Below are positions 1 through 12,569 of a stretch of 64,000 bases of DNA, piece after piece. Numbering within the stretch: position 1 is the first letter of the stretch; each line of letters begins with the position of its first letter. The DNA lies in the NCBI GenBank assembly GCA_021307315.1, contig JAJSPD010000025.1, positions 62,001 through 126,000 on the forward strand, in the 5' to 3' direction. The DNA comes from Bisporella sp. PMI_857. Its lineage: Eukaryota; Ascomycota; Leotiomycetes; Helotiales; Helotiaceae. The notes beneath the pieces are model-generated. The model saw nothing but the letters and a program-made list of their open reading frames with translations. It was not told where the DNA came from and ran no database searches. A program made the translations under genes and the position numbers.

Positions 1-1597
1 CATCACGTCTTGTTTTTGCATGTGCTGCTCGAGACCCTGGTTAGTTGAACCATTGATGGATATAGATTCTGACAAATGGTCACACGGGTCCTAGATGCAC
101 AAATTGAAGTGGAGATCGATCGTAAGGTTATCCGTCGTTTTGTGATGCTGGCAGGTAAATCTGGCCCATGATGCTCTGGTTAGGGCTGCGCTGCAGCCTT
201 GGGCACCCGCCACACGCCCTGCAACAATATTATCGCTTCGAAAGCTTTGCAAAACATTCAATAGCACATGGAAACAAAACTTTAACAAAGCTTTAATTAT
301 ATACAGTACAAGGCATGCTTTCAACTTCCGTTTAAATTCGCTAGTTTAATTTTTGTATATTTTAACTATTTGTGCACGCTTGACCATCGTTAAAAACAAA
401 TATGTTACATGTTACCTCGTTCTCAACCCAAAGCGATAGTGGCAAGAAGCAACTAATGACTGATCTTCCTGCTGCGCGGATGATCTCATGCAAAAAAAAA
501 ACCCAAAAAATGCGCAGCGAGGGGAAAGGGAGTCACCCCTAAGCGTGGCGCGAGCAATATCAAATACCTTCTCTTCTCTTCTAGTGAACGAATTTGTAAC
601 GATTTTTGAGGAGATGACAAATCCGCCAACACGTAGAGAAGATTTGCTAAGCGTTGCAGAAGGTCAACGTCAGATTTTGGTAGCCTGTGCTGTGGATTTG
701 AATTATTCATCGACGAAGCTCAGACACATAATAAAGAATGCAATATAGTTCTCGTGGCTGAGCACCTCCTTTTTGCAGCTGATTGTTTTTCGCCATCACA
801 GGCTGATGGAAAGCGAGTAACCAGAAAGGAAGAAGTTCTTGGCGTGGTATTTGAGAAGTACTTTGCCTCTCCCCTTTTTCTTATAAGCACAATGATCAGA
901 TTTTGTGTCGGAAAATAATAGTCAAGAATAATTAAAGTAGAATTGCTTCGAATATTTCTTATGTCTAAGGTCTATGAATTAAAGAGCGTTCGTATGAAAT
1001 TCTAGTTGGTCCCCATGAAAAGAAAAAAAAGACAGCACCCATACAAATGCTGCTCGTCTTCAATGCCCATCCCTACCACTCTTCTGTCCACTCCATCTAA
1101 TACATCCGACTCCTCCCAAAAATCGCAAAAACCCCGCAGCGATGCGGTGTAAGTGCTGGGCAAACCCTTGCGAACAAAGGAAAGTACAATTTCTCCCCTC
1201 CTCCTTCACTACTTCCCACACCCCCGCCCCTCAAAAACAATGCAAAACTCCATGAAAATGCTAAAATGGTGCCCCAATCCACATACCATCCCTCCTCGAA
1301 AGCCAGAAGAGCAGGAAGTAAAACTTGGCTGCGCGCTCTCTCTGCCGAGAACAAGACTCTCCCCTCTCGAAATAAAATCCTGAATATGCGTTGGGGGACC
1401 ACCCCAAAAAAACAGATAACTCCGGTCTAATGCAGATGCTGATGCTGGATGAAACTCCAATGGCGGTCGTGAGACCATGCGTCTTAAACAAAATCTCTCT
1501 CTATGGGATGTCGCCTGGCCTCAGATGACCCTTTTTTGTTCTCCGATCGTGAGATTGAGGAGGAGGGGAGGTGCAAGGGTCCGAGTGAGGAGGATAT
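1..1597. other. Intergenic, no gene supported
   Basis: No reading frame here has a recognisable domain or a convincing start, splice and stop structure. The short open frames on both strands are low complexity (purine or pyrimidine tracts near 1030-1460) or start from non-ATG codons. The right part would be the 3' flank of the minus-strand GRGGYN gene. Confidence 0.55.
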
Positions 1598-1801
1598 TTA
1601 GTTGTATCCTCCGCGTCCGTCTTCCTCTTCATCATCGTCGCCGCGGTTGTAGCCTCCGCGACCGAAGTTCAGTGGTGCGCCGCCGAGGGGCATGCGAGAG
1701 TCCTCCTCAGAGTCCTCGTTGGGACCGTTGTAGCCGCCGCGGCCGAAGAGGGTTGGTGCTTGCGTAGCAGCGGAGGAAGAGGTCATGGCGAATGCAGACA
1801 T
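1598..1801 (-). CDS. Small glycine-rich protein with three GRGGYN repeats (DUF3602-like)
   Basis: A 67-residue intronless protein. What is seen: the hexapeptide GRGGYN occurs three times (about residues 20-25, 47-52 and 62-67), the last one being the C-terminus, separated by acidic linkers (EDSEED and DDDEEED). The N-terminal 18 residues are Ala/Ser/Thr-rich. Small fungal proteins of the DUF3602 type carry repeated GRGG motifs; the match is by motif style, so the family name is tentative. No signal peptide or membrane segment is visible, and the function is unknown. The ATG at 1801 is the only in-frame Met before the first repeat apart from Met6. It stands alone with large empty flanks on both sides. 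The regular repeat with acidic spacers makes a chance ORF unlikely. Confidence 0.72.
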   Translation of the reverse strand: MSAFAMTSSSAATQAPTLFGRGGYNGPNEDSEEDSRMPLGGAPLNFGRGGYNRGDDDEEEDGRGGYN

Positions 1802-4800
1802 TTTGATTGAAGATTTATATTTGATATGAAGAAGCTGAAGAGTAGTTTGCTTGAAGAGTAGAAAAGGAGTGAGAGGTACTTGAAGTGGTGTTTTAACTGT
1901 TGGCTATTGTGTAGATGATGTGAATGTGTGGTGAGGATCGAAACACTGAGGACATACCGGCCATCTATATACCATTTCTCAGACCGTTAGGATATCGGAT
2001 TCGCAGCCACCCCCGACCAACACTTCATCTCATGAGCCCCATTCAGCAAAGCCAGTCACAGTCATCAGCGTCATATAATCAGCACAGACTCCGGCTGTGA
2101 TGTCTACGTGGGGTCTGCTCTCATCCATCTGGGTGGTGCGCTCGTGGGTGCCTCAGCCATGTGCGAGTCCTGCCTAATCTCATTCTCGCTCCACTAGTTC
2201 ACGAACTGCTCGCCCGAAAACAGCTTAACCGGAAAATAGGTGACTGTGCTATGCATAGCAACAGCACGCTTCCAAGGCTGCATCGCCGAACTGATAAACG
2301 GTCAGGACAGATTAGTCTATTTGCTGCTCTAGCAGTACCTTGCATACGACCGAGAGGCGCCGTCCACAGAAGCCCACGTTTTTGCACAAGCATGGCCACG
2401 ATGACCCAAAGATCTTGCCTGGCAGCACAAGGGGCTGTCTGCATGCGGAGGATCTTTGAATCGCGCAGGTGTGCAGCGCCTGTCTATCCATAATTGTTCA
2501 GCCCTATACCGCTTACTCCATAGACAAACCCTGGCTCAAAAGTCTCCCTGCGTGTATCGACGCTAGAAGCTTTAGAAGTATGTGGAATCAAGGGTTCCTG
2601 GAACCTTAAGACCCCAAATATAACCAGCCACGATTCGCTTCACTATTTATATCCTGGCAGTCGTGGCTGGTCGTACCCTCTCATCCAATAGTTTCCCCTT
2701 GTACCCTAGACTAAGGACTTAAGCGAGGCCTCTGTGTCGGTGGCTGACTGCAAGCTGGCTCACACCGCACTCTCGACTCCTGGTCAAAAGGTTCCTCGTG
2801 TTTTGTCGGAAAATTTGTCCTTTGTTAGCTGCAATAGTGACTGTGAAGTTCTGTAAACGGATGAGTAGATTACTCGGCGAGGTGTTATGGCTAGGCGAGC
2901 GATGTAACACGGAAAGACGAAACGAGGGTGCAAGAACCAGAGTCCGATAAGCTCATTAAATTTGATTACCTTACAGGAAAATTCGGGAGGCTGTCCTTTG
3001 TAATCCCCGATATACGGTTCAGATTTGGAATTGGAATTCCTGAAGCAGAGCTAGCCTCCTGCCAGCTAAGGAGTGCTGTCCTCTGCGGTATTTTAGTCAA
3101 CGGGTAGAAATCAGCCAGCCGACATCTGAACTACCGGCCCTTTTTTTCCAGCTGTGTTACACAGTGACGACTTGAGATTCCAGGAGATGCAGCCAGCCTT
3201 GTTCTCTGCCTCGCCGTGCCTGATCCAGAAAAGCGAGTCCAAATACTCGTCTCCGAGTAAGAACGCTTCATTCGATATTTGTTCAATTAGCCGAAAGTGT
3301 GCAAGAGGTTACGTTACAGTACCAAACGTTCGCCTGGAAGATACCGTTGTGCCGCCACCCTGCTAGCGCTGATTACTTGCATTAGCTGCCGCTATTTCAG
3401 GCCCCCAAAATAAACCTAGGTCACTGCCACGTTTTTTTTTCTATGGTAAACACCATCGTTTCTTCGTGTAGGGGTGTGGTAACGCATGCAAAGTCATATA
3501 ATTACCATGAAAATCACGACTATCCGCTCCTCTGTTGGCTTATGAGAGACGGTGTGAATGGCGAGGACATTCATCTTTGAGAGTGACGCGTTAGCCAAAT
3601 ACAACCACAATGACGTTTTCGACCGAGATTCCTGATACAGCCAGTCACATAGCAACGAGTCTTAATCTGCATATTGTATAATCAAAATGATGCTAAAATT
3701 CTCTACAAACAATAAGTACTTAGCTTGTAAGAACAAGCCCGAACCACAACAGCGAAATTAGACGGCGTCTATTCAGTCCCTCGTCTATGCTGCGAGGAGA
3801 CCATGGCTGCCAAGATAGAAATACTGGGGAACAAGTAGGATTCAGGAAAGATACGAAGGGACAATAAATTGTACATATTGATTGTGACATGATTTTACGG
3901 GGCGGCACATGGCATAGGGGGCTCGGTATAAGCTGCGTCTTATGAGATTGAAGCTTGCTGAAGAACCGTCCAACCAATCTATGCCCTGCCAACAGAGAGG
4001 AAGCGAGACAAGCGTATGGAATGGGGGTGGCAAAGCCATGCCTCGATCACACTTCATCTGATCCAGGTTTCTCCACGTGTTTAGACTCCAGAAGGTTTGG
4101 GATGGATACCTCCACACTGGTCTATTTGGGGGCTAACTCATTCGCATCAAGTGGCAGCCATAGCCAGAGGGAGCGTACAAAGCTTACTCTTGTAGGTCCA
4201 TTGTGGCTCAACGTATTGATACGGCTTTGAACTGTGAAACATGATTGGAAAAAGCAGATGACTACACACTGCCGAGGCCTGCGTAATACATGTTTTGGTG
4301 AAATATTTTCCCATCGTAGCAGAACTATATGATTCTAGACCATGTGGAACCTAGGCCTTGGTAACCGGCTCTCGGTGCCTTGCAAGGTTGTCTTACTAGT
4401 CTGTCCACGCGAAGAGGCTGAGACCGATGTGTTGGAAAAGGAATGTTGTACAAAGTATGAAATTATTGGCAGTATTTAATCTCCAACGAATGCTTCACTA
4501 ATTTTAGATTGAGAAGATATGTTTGATTGTTGGAGGTCTCGTACCAGGTTGGTTTAAGCACGTGACAATACGCCACAGGGTAGTGATTCGATGACGGTTA
4601 TAATACATTGTCTACTCGGGTTGTACCAAGGAAAGCAGGTCGACGGCACGAACATTCCAGCCAATGACCACAAAGCAGGAACATTCTGATTTCCTGATAT
4701 TGTCGAACAAGCTTACACATATCGTGTGCACTAAGCCTCTTATTTTATTCTTGTCAAGGCAGCAATTAGTTTCTTAGCTCACGGAATCGCCGTGACTATT

Positions 4801-7800
4801 GTCCGCAAAACATTGGTAGTCTTGGGGGCGGTGTGAATAACAGCGTAGATGCGGATTATACGAGTGGTCAGCACCCTGGTACAAGCGGGAGAAATGGGAA
4901 GACCGCTTAGTCAGGGCTATGCATATTTTGAGAAATGGAAGAACGTACTTGTCAAGGAGGCGACTAGTCGAAGGAGTAATCAGTTGATCAGGAATGGGAA
5001 GTTGAATGAGGCCTCCATTTCCCGCACTTGTACAACATGAACTGACCTCGAAGGGAAGGTAGAAAATAAATGAGCATCTGGTCCTTTTTATTCTTTGATT
5101 GACAGTAAGAAGCGAATACGATAGATTGTATCTCCACACGTATTGTGGAAGTAAAACTCTGTGCAAAACAGCTTTACACATAACGACGCTGAGGTACGCA
5201 TGTCCTGGACGACTTAACTAAACCGTAGGTTCGAATTAAGAGCAGTGCGGAGCATGGACAACCAATTTCAACATGGATGACGACATCAAAAGCTTCTGCA
5301 CATACATTGATCCCTTTAAGTTGTAGTTATTGGGAATGAAGATTTAGATTCCGATTGGAACTACCTTTCGATTCCCCACTACATGAAGGTTCGCATCCAG
5401 TCAAATAGCGTCAATCGCCAATGTGATAGCTTATGTGAGCCGAGTACGTGATAAAGTGCTTCCTATTGCAGAGTAAAACTTCAAAGGTGATGAAAAAGAT
5501 GGTAAGATATTGTCATCATCCCACGCTGAGGTCAGAAATTGTTAACCTATGCCTAGTCTGTATTAAACATTAATGAGGCTATGGTCAACGATGCAGAGCA
5601 TCTTGACGTGACCTATAATAAAAATGCCTCATGGAAATTTTATATTCATACTGAATTTTGTTACCTGATCAGGCACATGGGGAGATATTTAACTTGACTC
5701 ACAATAGTTCCAGCAAAGGTTGCCTATTTACTTGAAGCTGCTTTGACTTCAGCTAAGATGGCACGACGCAATGGGTAAGTAGATCAGGGTATTTTAGAAA
5801 TACTATGCTACATGAAAGACAGGCAGAGTGCTGAAGGGCAGCTTTCATCTTGACTCATATCAAGAACAGGAATTGCTATGACATAGCAATCTATTTCAAG
5901 AGTGTCCTCGCGTCAACTTCACGGCTTTTCTCGGGTGGTCTAAGTAGCCTGCTTTGTAGAACTTTTGCGAATATGCAAACTCGAAGCTGGTAGCGGCCGA
6001 ACTACCGCAATGTCAACGATATGAGCAACAATGATATTTAAATCATCTGGCATATTCATTGCAGTACGATGTGTGCAAGGCGAGGCAACTCAAGTAGTCT
6101 TGAGTGGGTGACCCTATTACCGTCGACCTCCAACCACTATTCTTTGGTGGCAGAGCAATATATGTGTAGGAGCGCTGAGTTTGAAGTCCTGTATTCCCAG
6201 TATATATTTGCAAGGCGAATGGTGGTGCAGCAGACCATGGTGATTCAAGTCCTTTGCACTTCCTCCAGCACCAAACTTCTTGTCCTGGATCCCTCCAAAG
6301 ACAGCGCAGTTTATAGTCGAGGCTCTTAGAAAGTGCACAATTGTACAGCGTATATAATTTGCGAACCCGATTCTCGTAATAGCAGGTCCATTCTCTGCTC
6401 TGAAAGCGGTATGCTAGCTGTGTGCCTCTGCTCTCTGGTGTTTCGGTTGCCAAGTCCGACATGGACTTACAACTTGAGCATCAACGGTGTACGAATGCTT
6501 CCTTAATTGCGATAATCCTCGCTGGCACACTTCATCAATTCTTCTGTGGAAGCATGTGAAGGTGGTGTGCTAGAAGTCCTGTGTCGAAGGGGTCGTGTCT
6601 GGGGCGAAGGATTTGGGTTCAACAATGTTCACGACCCATGGGCTGTAGCGGACTTAACTAGCCCCCATGCAAATCTGTTTGCAACAACAGGTCGGCCGCC
6701 AACAACTCTTTTCTCTTCGGTGGAATGCTTTTTGATACAACCGCCACCAGTCACTCAAAAACCATCAGTCTTAACATTGGACCACACATACATCGCATTG
6801 ACAGATAACTCGCGCGCCATACAGACCCAAACAACAGCGACAATTGGATAAGCTAAGTGATAGTGGTTGTCTAGGGCATCTACAGGGCCACTTAGTGCTG
6901 TGCAGTGACCTGGAGATTCTGCAGGGTCTTCGGATAGTGTACAATCTTGAACCTTGGGGATGGTCGTTAATGATGTGTTCAGCTGAATGGTTCTACAGGG
7001 TGTGCCTCGCCTGTCAAAACTCCCCAAGGTTAGGGCAAAGGAACCCCCAACGAAACCTGTCCAAGATTGGCAACTCCTGAAACCTCAATCACCAAAGGTG
7101 GGTAGCATATTCCCAACAGTCGGGTACGCTTGAACGAAGTCGTGGCAGTATGTTCAATTGAGATTTGACAATGGTACTGTGCTGTGGCAAACGGCCTACA
7201 GCATGATGAAGCACAAATTTCTCCGAGACACCAGCTCATATAATATCTTCGAGCAGCAGCTTTAGTGTGAGAGCCTGTGCTCAAAAAAAAGTTCATGCGC
7301 TCGCCTATTCCCAAATACCTTCACTTCTAATTTGCTGTCTGAAATACCCTATAAAGCGGCTACTACAAACAAGTCTGGCGATTCTCAGGCCCCTTTCTAG
7401 ACCGGGGCCACGATGTTACCATGATATGTGAGCATTGCCGGCTCAACTGTTGTGAAGACAGGATGAAGAGAGCGATATTCTTGAAGACTTACAATTGCTT
7501 TCTTTTGACCCGGCATAGGTGACGTTTACCAGACTAGTTTTCCCAGTGGACCGCCGGTGAAAATTCGTCTCTTTGATGGATGGAATAAGCAACTTGTCAT
7601 AGTTAAAACGATCCACAGCTTCTCTTTGAATGGGCACATATATGATAGTGATGTGGGAGAGGAGATATTTCTAGGCCCCATATTGATAACCACGATATGG
7701 CTATCCGACTCGACCCAGGCCTTTAATGCCATGGTTATGGTTTATTCTTCCGCTGATCTCATAACTACACACACATCATATATGTTACAGTGACTTAGGT

Positions 7801-9535
7801 GCTATACCTTCTATGTTCTCAGGCCTCGTGTGGCAGGCTGGCTGCCTATGAGATTTTTTGCTGAAACGATAACTACATCCCGACTGGGGAATGTTACTGA
7901 CACAGTTTTGGGTAAGTAACCACGGGATGGGCTGACCAAAACGTACTCATGCCGTCGAGCGAAACAGTACCCTATTATGAACACCATGCGCTGTTCAAAG
8001 GAGCAACGCACCAGATTAATTGGGGATCGAGTCAATCTAGATGAGACGTCCAATATACATAGATGCCCAAAAAGACACCCCTACTGCTAAAGTTGAGCTG
8101 TTGCCTACCTTTTGCCCGGGGGTTTTTTTTATAAAGAAATTAATTCACTGCCTACATGAAGTGTACTACCTGAACAGTTTTATCGCATCAATGGACAATT
8201 TTGATATAATCTAATAATACATTTCACTAGTTATTCTGGATGTCAATTCATTTTGAGGCTTAGCGATGCATTGTCAGCAACGAGCGACCACCCCACCATA
8301 TTTGGGGGCGAGCTGCGCCGCCATTGTTGTTGAACAGCGTTCGGTGACAGAACCAACACTATGCAGCAGGGTTTTCCATTATTTCAAATATATATTCTAG
8401 TTTAACACCAGATTCGATTTTTGGTAAGATTTCGGGCTCGAGCTGAATATTTGCGATAGTCGCCCCACAAGCAAACTCTCGATGGAGCAGGACTTGAACG
8501 ACTTTAATCCCGGCTCCCGGCATATGAAACAGTATAATCGTGTTTCGGGATTCTGGTGCCGTGAATACCTTTCCATATGCCTGGGGCCGGGACTTCGGAA
8601 ATCGCCCCCCCTTTCTTAAGCGAGTTTGCTGTGGAATTCAAGGTGCTGAAGTCAGCTTTTGCGGCCAATCTGCTGTCGTAGTTCTGTCGCCGCGTGCTGG
8701 ACACACCACGGTGTTGCATGTCTGCAGCTAATGCAGGTAAGCTTATTATTCTAGGAGCTGTGGCCATCTCGGGGCGTCCTCAGCATCCAGGTCGAAGGGA
8801 ACTATACATTGTACTCGGTTAATAGATATTGCGGTTGTGATGTATGTATATATATATATATATATAAACTACGTGCAACCTGCAATCATTACGCATCATG
8901 GAATTGGGTGTCATTATTCTTCTTATTACTTCGATACGTGTATCCTCGTAAACGTCCTAACTTTCCGATCATGACCAAACCATAATACAACCGTTCCCTA
9001 AGTCCCGGTATCCGGCTTCGACTGGTCCTTCGCCAGAGCTGGCCTTCCCTCATGGAACCAAACCATTTGGTAAATCGCCATCCTCCATTTTCCCTACCAC
9101 CATCTCCAACAGGTAACAAATACCAGGTCCCTCCTCACAGTCTTCGCCGCCCTCCCCCTCTGGACAACGCTTGAGCTCACAGTCTGGATGTTCTACACGT
9201 TCCGGGCATAGCGCGGCCTCTACTCTACCTCCCTGCTCACTACGACTTGGGGCATAACCATCCATACGATCGGCTTCATCCTCAAGTTCTGCGTGCCGTG
9301 TAGTTTTTGACGGATAATATCTATGTTGTGTGGCGTACTTAACTAGCGAAACCCAAAAAATTATATTGGGTATGCTCGAGCGTATTTTAAAGCAGAGTGG
9401 TTGGTTAGGTGTATCAACACTGTTGAGACAAGAGTGGCTATCCCGAACAAATCGATGTTGGCGTTAGACGGAATAGTACAAAATGCTGGGTGTGTGTTGG
9501 CGCTTGTTCTCGTTGATTGTGATAAGAGAAGAAAT
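1802..9535. other. Long gene-poor stretch
   Basis: About 7.7 kb without a gene I can support. The first few hundred bases must hold the promoter of the minus-strand GRGGYN gene. Open frames between 2.1 and 9.3 kb (for example 139 codons at 6043-6462 minus and 135 codons at 4774-5181 minus) have no recognisable domain, no compositional bias typical of protein and no splice structure that extends them. They could include decayed genes, but I cannot identify any. A TA dinucleotide repeat lies at 8847-8866. Confidence 0.5.
8847..8866. repeat. (TA)10 microsatellite
   Basis: Twenty bases of pure TA dinucleotide, preceded by TGTATG. A simple sequence repeat in intergenic DNA. Confidence 0.95.
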
Positions 9536-9958
9536 TTATAGAACTGAAAGTATACGAGACCTCATTGCCTCGTACTTCTCAGCCTTCGCCTTTTGTATGC
9601 TTGGAGGGGCAGACGATGCTCTCATGGGACGAGTGGAGGTATGCTCATAACGAGCCTGAGATGAGCCAGCTGGTGCAGGGCCAGAAAGAAGAGATAGTGC
9701 TCGTCGTCTTGTAATGGATTGTTGGGAAAATGCTCTAGCCTGCTGGAGATGAAGTGGATTTTGGACACCCAGTATCGAATCTTGGATTGAAAATATGGTC
9801 TGCAAGCAGGCCGAGAAGTGGAATGATGACTGATGGCTTTGGCGTACTAGCTGTGACTGAAATGCTTGTCGCTCAGTCTCTGCGATGGCATCTGGCAGCC
9901 AGGTGGGCCAAACTCGTGAGCTGCGTAGAAAAGTAGCTCGCGTAACGGAGGCAGCCAT
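9536..9958 (-). CDS. Hypothetical 140-residue protein, possible mitochondrial targeting
   Basis: An uninterrupted 140-codon frame beginning at an ATG. The N-terminus (MAASVTRATFLRSSRVW) is rich in Arg, Ser and Ala and lacks acidic residues for 22 positions, like a mitochondrial presequence. The middle contains a second Arg/Ser/Gln-rich stretch (QQARAFSQQSITRRR), and the end (KAKAEKYEAMRSRIL) is predicted helical. No domain is recognised. It lies 238 bp downstream of MHF1 on the same strand. An intron in the middle cannot be excluded. It could be a chance ORF; the length, ATG start and presequence-like N-terminus favour a real gene. Confidence 0.42.
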   Translation of the reverse strand: MAASVTRATFLRSSRVWPTWLPDAIAETERQAFQSQLVRQSHQSSFHFSACLQTIFSIQDSILGVQNPLHLQQARAFSQQSITRRRALSLLSGPAPAGSSQARYEHTSTRPMRASSAPPSIQKAKAEKYEAMRSRILSVL

Positions 9959-10196
9959 CCTGATGGTTGTTGAACGGGAGTGAGATCAATCAATGATACT
10001 GGTAATGGTACAACGAAAACTCCAGGTCTTCTGAATGTGTGAAGGAAAAATCGATACTGATTTGGACACTTGCATAGGAAGGAATAGTCTGGGGAACAAC
10101 CTTATATACAAGTATTTTAATTCCCTCTTCTCCACGTATATCCCGAGATCCTTTAACGCCGGGGTATCTATCTCATGATCATAATGTCGTACCACC

Positions 10197-10648
10197 CTAT
10201 TTCTTGCTTCGTCCTCGTCCGTTTCCTTTCCCGTTCTTGGCGCTTTCTTTATCAATGAAATCCTTCATGATGTCATGCAGTGCATCGTTACGTCTCGCAA
10301 TAAGGAGTACATCGTCTGTATTAATGGTTGTCCGACCCGCATGTCGACAGAAGGATTCGAGATCTACCGAAACGTTTTCTAAGATGTTCCATTAGGATCT
10401 GTAGGAATCACCCAAAGGAAGCAGAGACAAAGATACCTATTTGTGCCCAGACCATCTCAGTTAAAGCACCAATAAACTGTGGTGTTGCGTTTGTATTGAG
10501 TCGAAGAGATTCTTCATCTACTATTTTACCGATGGAAAACCACAACGCAGCTTTCAGACGCTATTATTTCATAAGCGTCTTTTGAATGGTTTAGCATATT
10601 GAACAGGTGGCTTACCTCACGTAGCTCATCATCCATCTGGGCCGACAT
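10197..10648 (-). CDS. MHF1: CENP-S / MHF1 histone-fold protein (three exons)
   Basis: Exons read on the minus strand: 10648-10616, 10560-10437 and 10378-10197, with introns of 55 and 58 bp bounded by GTAAGC/TAG and GTATCT/TAG. They join in frame to 112 residues. The product has the CENP-S signature: an opening helix LKAALWFSIGKIV, then PQFIGALTEMVWAQIENVSV, then the histone-fold motif CRHAGRTTINTDDVLLIARR, and a basic tail GKGNGRGRSKK. In other fungi and animals MHF1 pairs with MHF2 (CENP-X); the complex binds branched DNA, stimulates FANCM/Fml1-type helicases at stalled forks and also sits at the inner kinetochore. The length matches the family. The first exon encodes only 11 residues and the gene is easily missed by ORF finding. 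It is head-to-head with PGA2. Confidence 0.93.
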
Positions 10649-11065
10649 ATTAAGCCCGGAAAGCTATATTTTGTTGGAAGTTAGATATGTAGTGGTCTTT
10701 GCCCGGCAACACACTACACATACAAGTACGTGATGTTGGGAAACGCGGCACGCGTAGTGAAAACCATGACTGAGCCGATAAGAAGTGTCGATAAGGCTAC
10801 CGATAATCTACCGAGGCAGGGAGAGCAGGGGCTAGCGGCCGGGTTTTGGTCTGCCCTACAATCATTTAAAAAAGAAATCCTCAAATCCCTCAAATCCCAC
10901 AGGACGAACTTAGCATCCTTCTCAACGACTCAATCATATTCACAAATCTCGGTTTTCGACCGCAACAATCGTCTTCCAGCATCTACGTGTTTAAGGTGAA
11001 GCCCGAAATAAATTTCCAATCATACGGAATCAGCCTGCGCCTAACCAAAAATCATATACGTCAAG
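10649..11065. promoter_or_regulatory. Shared divergent promoter region of MHF1 and PGA2
   Basis: The 417 bp between the two divergent start codons must contain both promoters and both 5' UTRs. The PGA2-proximal half is rich in CAATC/TCAA-type pyrimidine stretches. No specific binding site can be assigned. An 89-codon plus-strand frame inside it starts at an ATG but has no domain, and I read it as leader or chance. Confidence 0.5.
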
Positions 11066-11554
11066 ATGGCAGCGGTGGTGGACTTCGTTACCTACTATGT
11101 CGTCAATTTTTATACAAATGTGATACATACCGTGGATGGAATGGATGCGAAGAGGTGGATTAGGCTCGTGGCAATCGTTGGCGCATACCTCCTTTTCCGG
11201 CCATTATGGATCAAGTTTGGTGCATATGTTCAAGAAAAGGAGCACGAGAAACCCATCTCAACCGAAGACTTGGAAGTTATGGCTGGAGGAAAGCCCAAAT
11301 TGACGCCGAATGATATAAGAGGGAACCCGGTGAGGCTGCCGGACGATAGTGAGAGTGAGGATGAGGCAGAATCTACTGGAGCAGAATGGGGAAAGAAGGC
11401 TAGGAAACGACAGAGACAGGTGCTAAGAAGGATCTTAGAGCAAGAAGAGGCGCTGCTTAAAGAACAACAGGAAAACGAGGACGACAAAGATATTCAAGAA
11501 TTCTTAGAGAGCGATGTATTAGTCGATTACAAGGAAGGCGAGGAGGGTTGGTGA
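11066..11554 (+). CDS. PGA2: Pga2-family protein-trafficking factor of the ER
   Basis: A 162-residue intronless protein. Seen: a short N-terminal lumenal or amphipathic part, a hydrophobic segment at about residues 30-46 (WIRLVAIVGAYLLFRPLW), then a charged cytosolic tail with the motif AEWGKKARKRQRQ (about residues 105-117), a coiled-coil-like EQEEALLKEQQE stretch and the C-terminal DVLVDYKEGEEGW. The arrangement of membrane segment, W-G-K-K-x-R-x-R and acidic tail is that of yeast Pga2, an essential ER/nuclear-envelope protein needed for maturation and trafficking of membrane and GPI proteins; Pezizomycotina members are slightly longer than the 129-residue yeast protein. The ATG at 11066 is preceded by AAG in a good Kozak-like context (GTCAAGATGG). 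It shares its upstream region with MHF1. Confidence 0.9.
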   Translation: MAAVVDFVTYYVVNFYTNVIHTVDGMDAKRWIRLVAIVGAYLLFRPLWIKFGAYVQEKEHEKPISTEDLEVMAGGKPKLTPNDIRGNPVRLPDDSESEDEAESTGAEWGKKARKRQRQVLRRILEQEEALLKEQQENEDDKDIQEFLESDVLVDYKEGEEGW

Positions 11555-12569
11555 TAGATATTCAGATCAACATTCAAAGATACTAGGAAGGGAAACGGGC
11601 ATATATGCTCCCATAACATTACGGGATCAGAGGCACCATTGTACAACATAAATTTGAGGCACTCTTACAGCGCAGGGGTTGCTTTTAAGTAGGTTGACAT
11701 CGCAACGATGTTTAGCGTGTAAGGCTACAGCTTCTTGTGGGCTTGCAATGCGCAAAGAATGGATCATGTATAAAAGCCGCGTCAGACGGATTGCAGCAGG
11801 AGCAATCCTTCTGGGAAGCATCCAAGATAGGATATCTCTTGCGAAAGAAGTAATGTGACGGCGAGGCAGAGGGGGAACATGTAACATTTATATTGAAAGC
11901 CTATGCAGATCTTCACACAGGAGCTATTCAGGGACGACGTTGATCATAATTTGATCAAATATCTTCCGTCCTGGTGGCCAAAACGGATTTTGTGTCAAAT
12001 AAAAGCCTCTCAGTGGCCAATCCTGAATAGCACAAGTATCACCACTCTACCTTTTCCAAACAAGTCTCCTATAGGGGGAGAAAAATTCATATTTTCTTAA
12101 GGGAAAGTCTCCCTTCAGCTTCAGGCTGCTCCAATCAAGCAGTAGTCTGTGCAACGCGGTATTTCTGTGCTGCATGTTTGTTCCCGTCAAGCGAATTCAT
12201 ATGTCTCTCTCCTGTTCGCCAAAACTTCCGAGAAAACAGAAATCTCAAGGAGCTGAAGGCGGGTGGAGGGGCAGAATCCCGCCGCCACAATCCGTCATCT
12301 CAGCGTTTAGGGTCTTGTCATCCTTCCTTCACCCTCAACAGCTGAGCTGAGCAACCACCAAAACAACAACAACAAACAACCTCACACTTCAATCTTTTGG
12401 GGGGAAAAAACAGCACACAAAAATTTACCATGATAATGATTTGAATGCAGATTTAATCAGAGCGAAGTTCTAGTGTCTAGCTTTTTGCCCTTTTTAGTGT
12501 TTGCTTTTGTGCCGGAACCAAAGCCGCAAGCCATCGATGCTCTCTGCGTTTACTGAATAGGCACCAACC
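11555..12569. other. Intergenic, 3' flank of PGA2 and 5' flank of the CxxC protein gene
   Basis: No supported gene. The last 250 bp before 12570 look like a typical fungal leader: CAACAACAACAAACAACC at about 12364-12381, then a CT-rich tract. Short ORFs at 11627-11887 (minus) and 11903-12100 (plus) have no recognisable content. Confidence 0.5.

Noticed and set aside
5190..5250. GGTTCGAATT-like word that could be a tRNA T-arm
   Set aside because: No acceptor stem, D-arm or anticodon arm can be folded around it.
9986..10255. 89-codon minus-strand ORF overlapping the 3' end of MHF1
   Set aside because: It overlaps MHF1 exon 3 in another frame; the spliced MHF1 model explains the region fully.
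10730..10999. 89-codon plus-strand ORF upstream of PGA2
   Set aside because: It lies in the shared MHF1/PGA2 promoter, has no domain, and is better explained as leader or chance.
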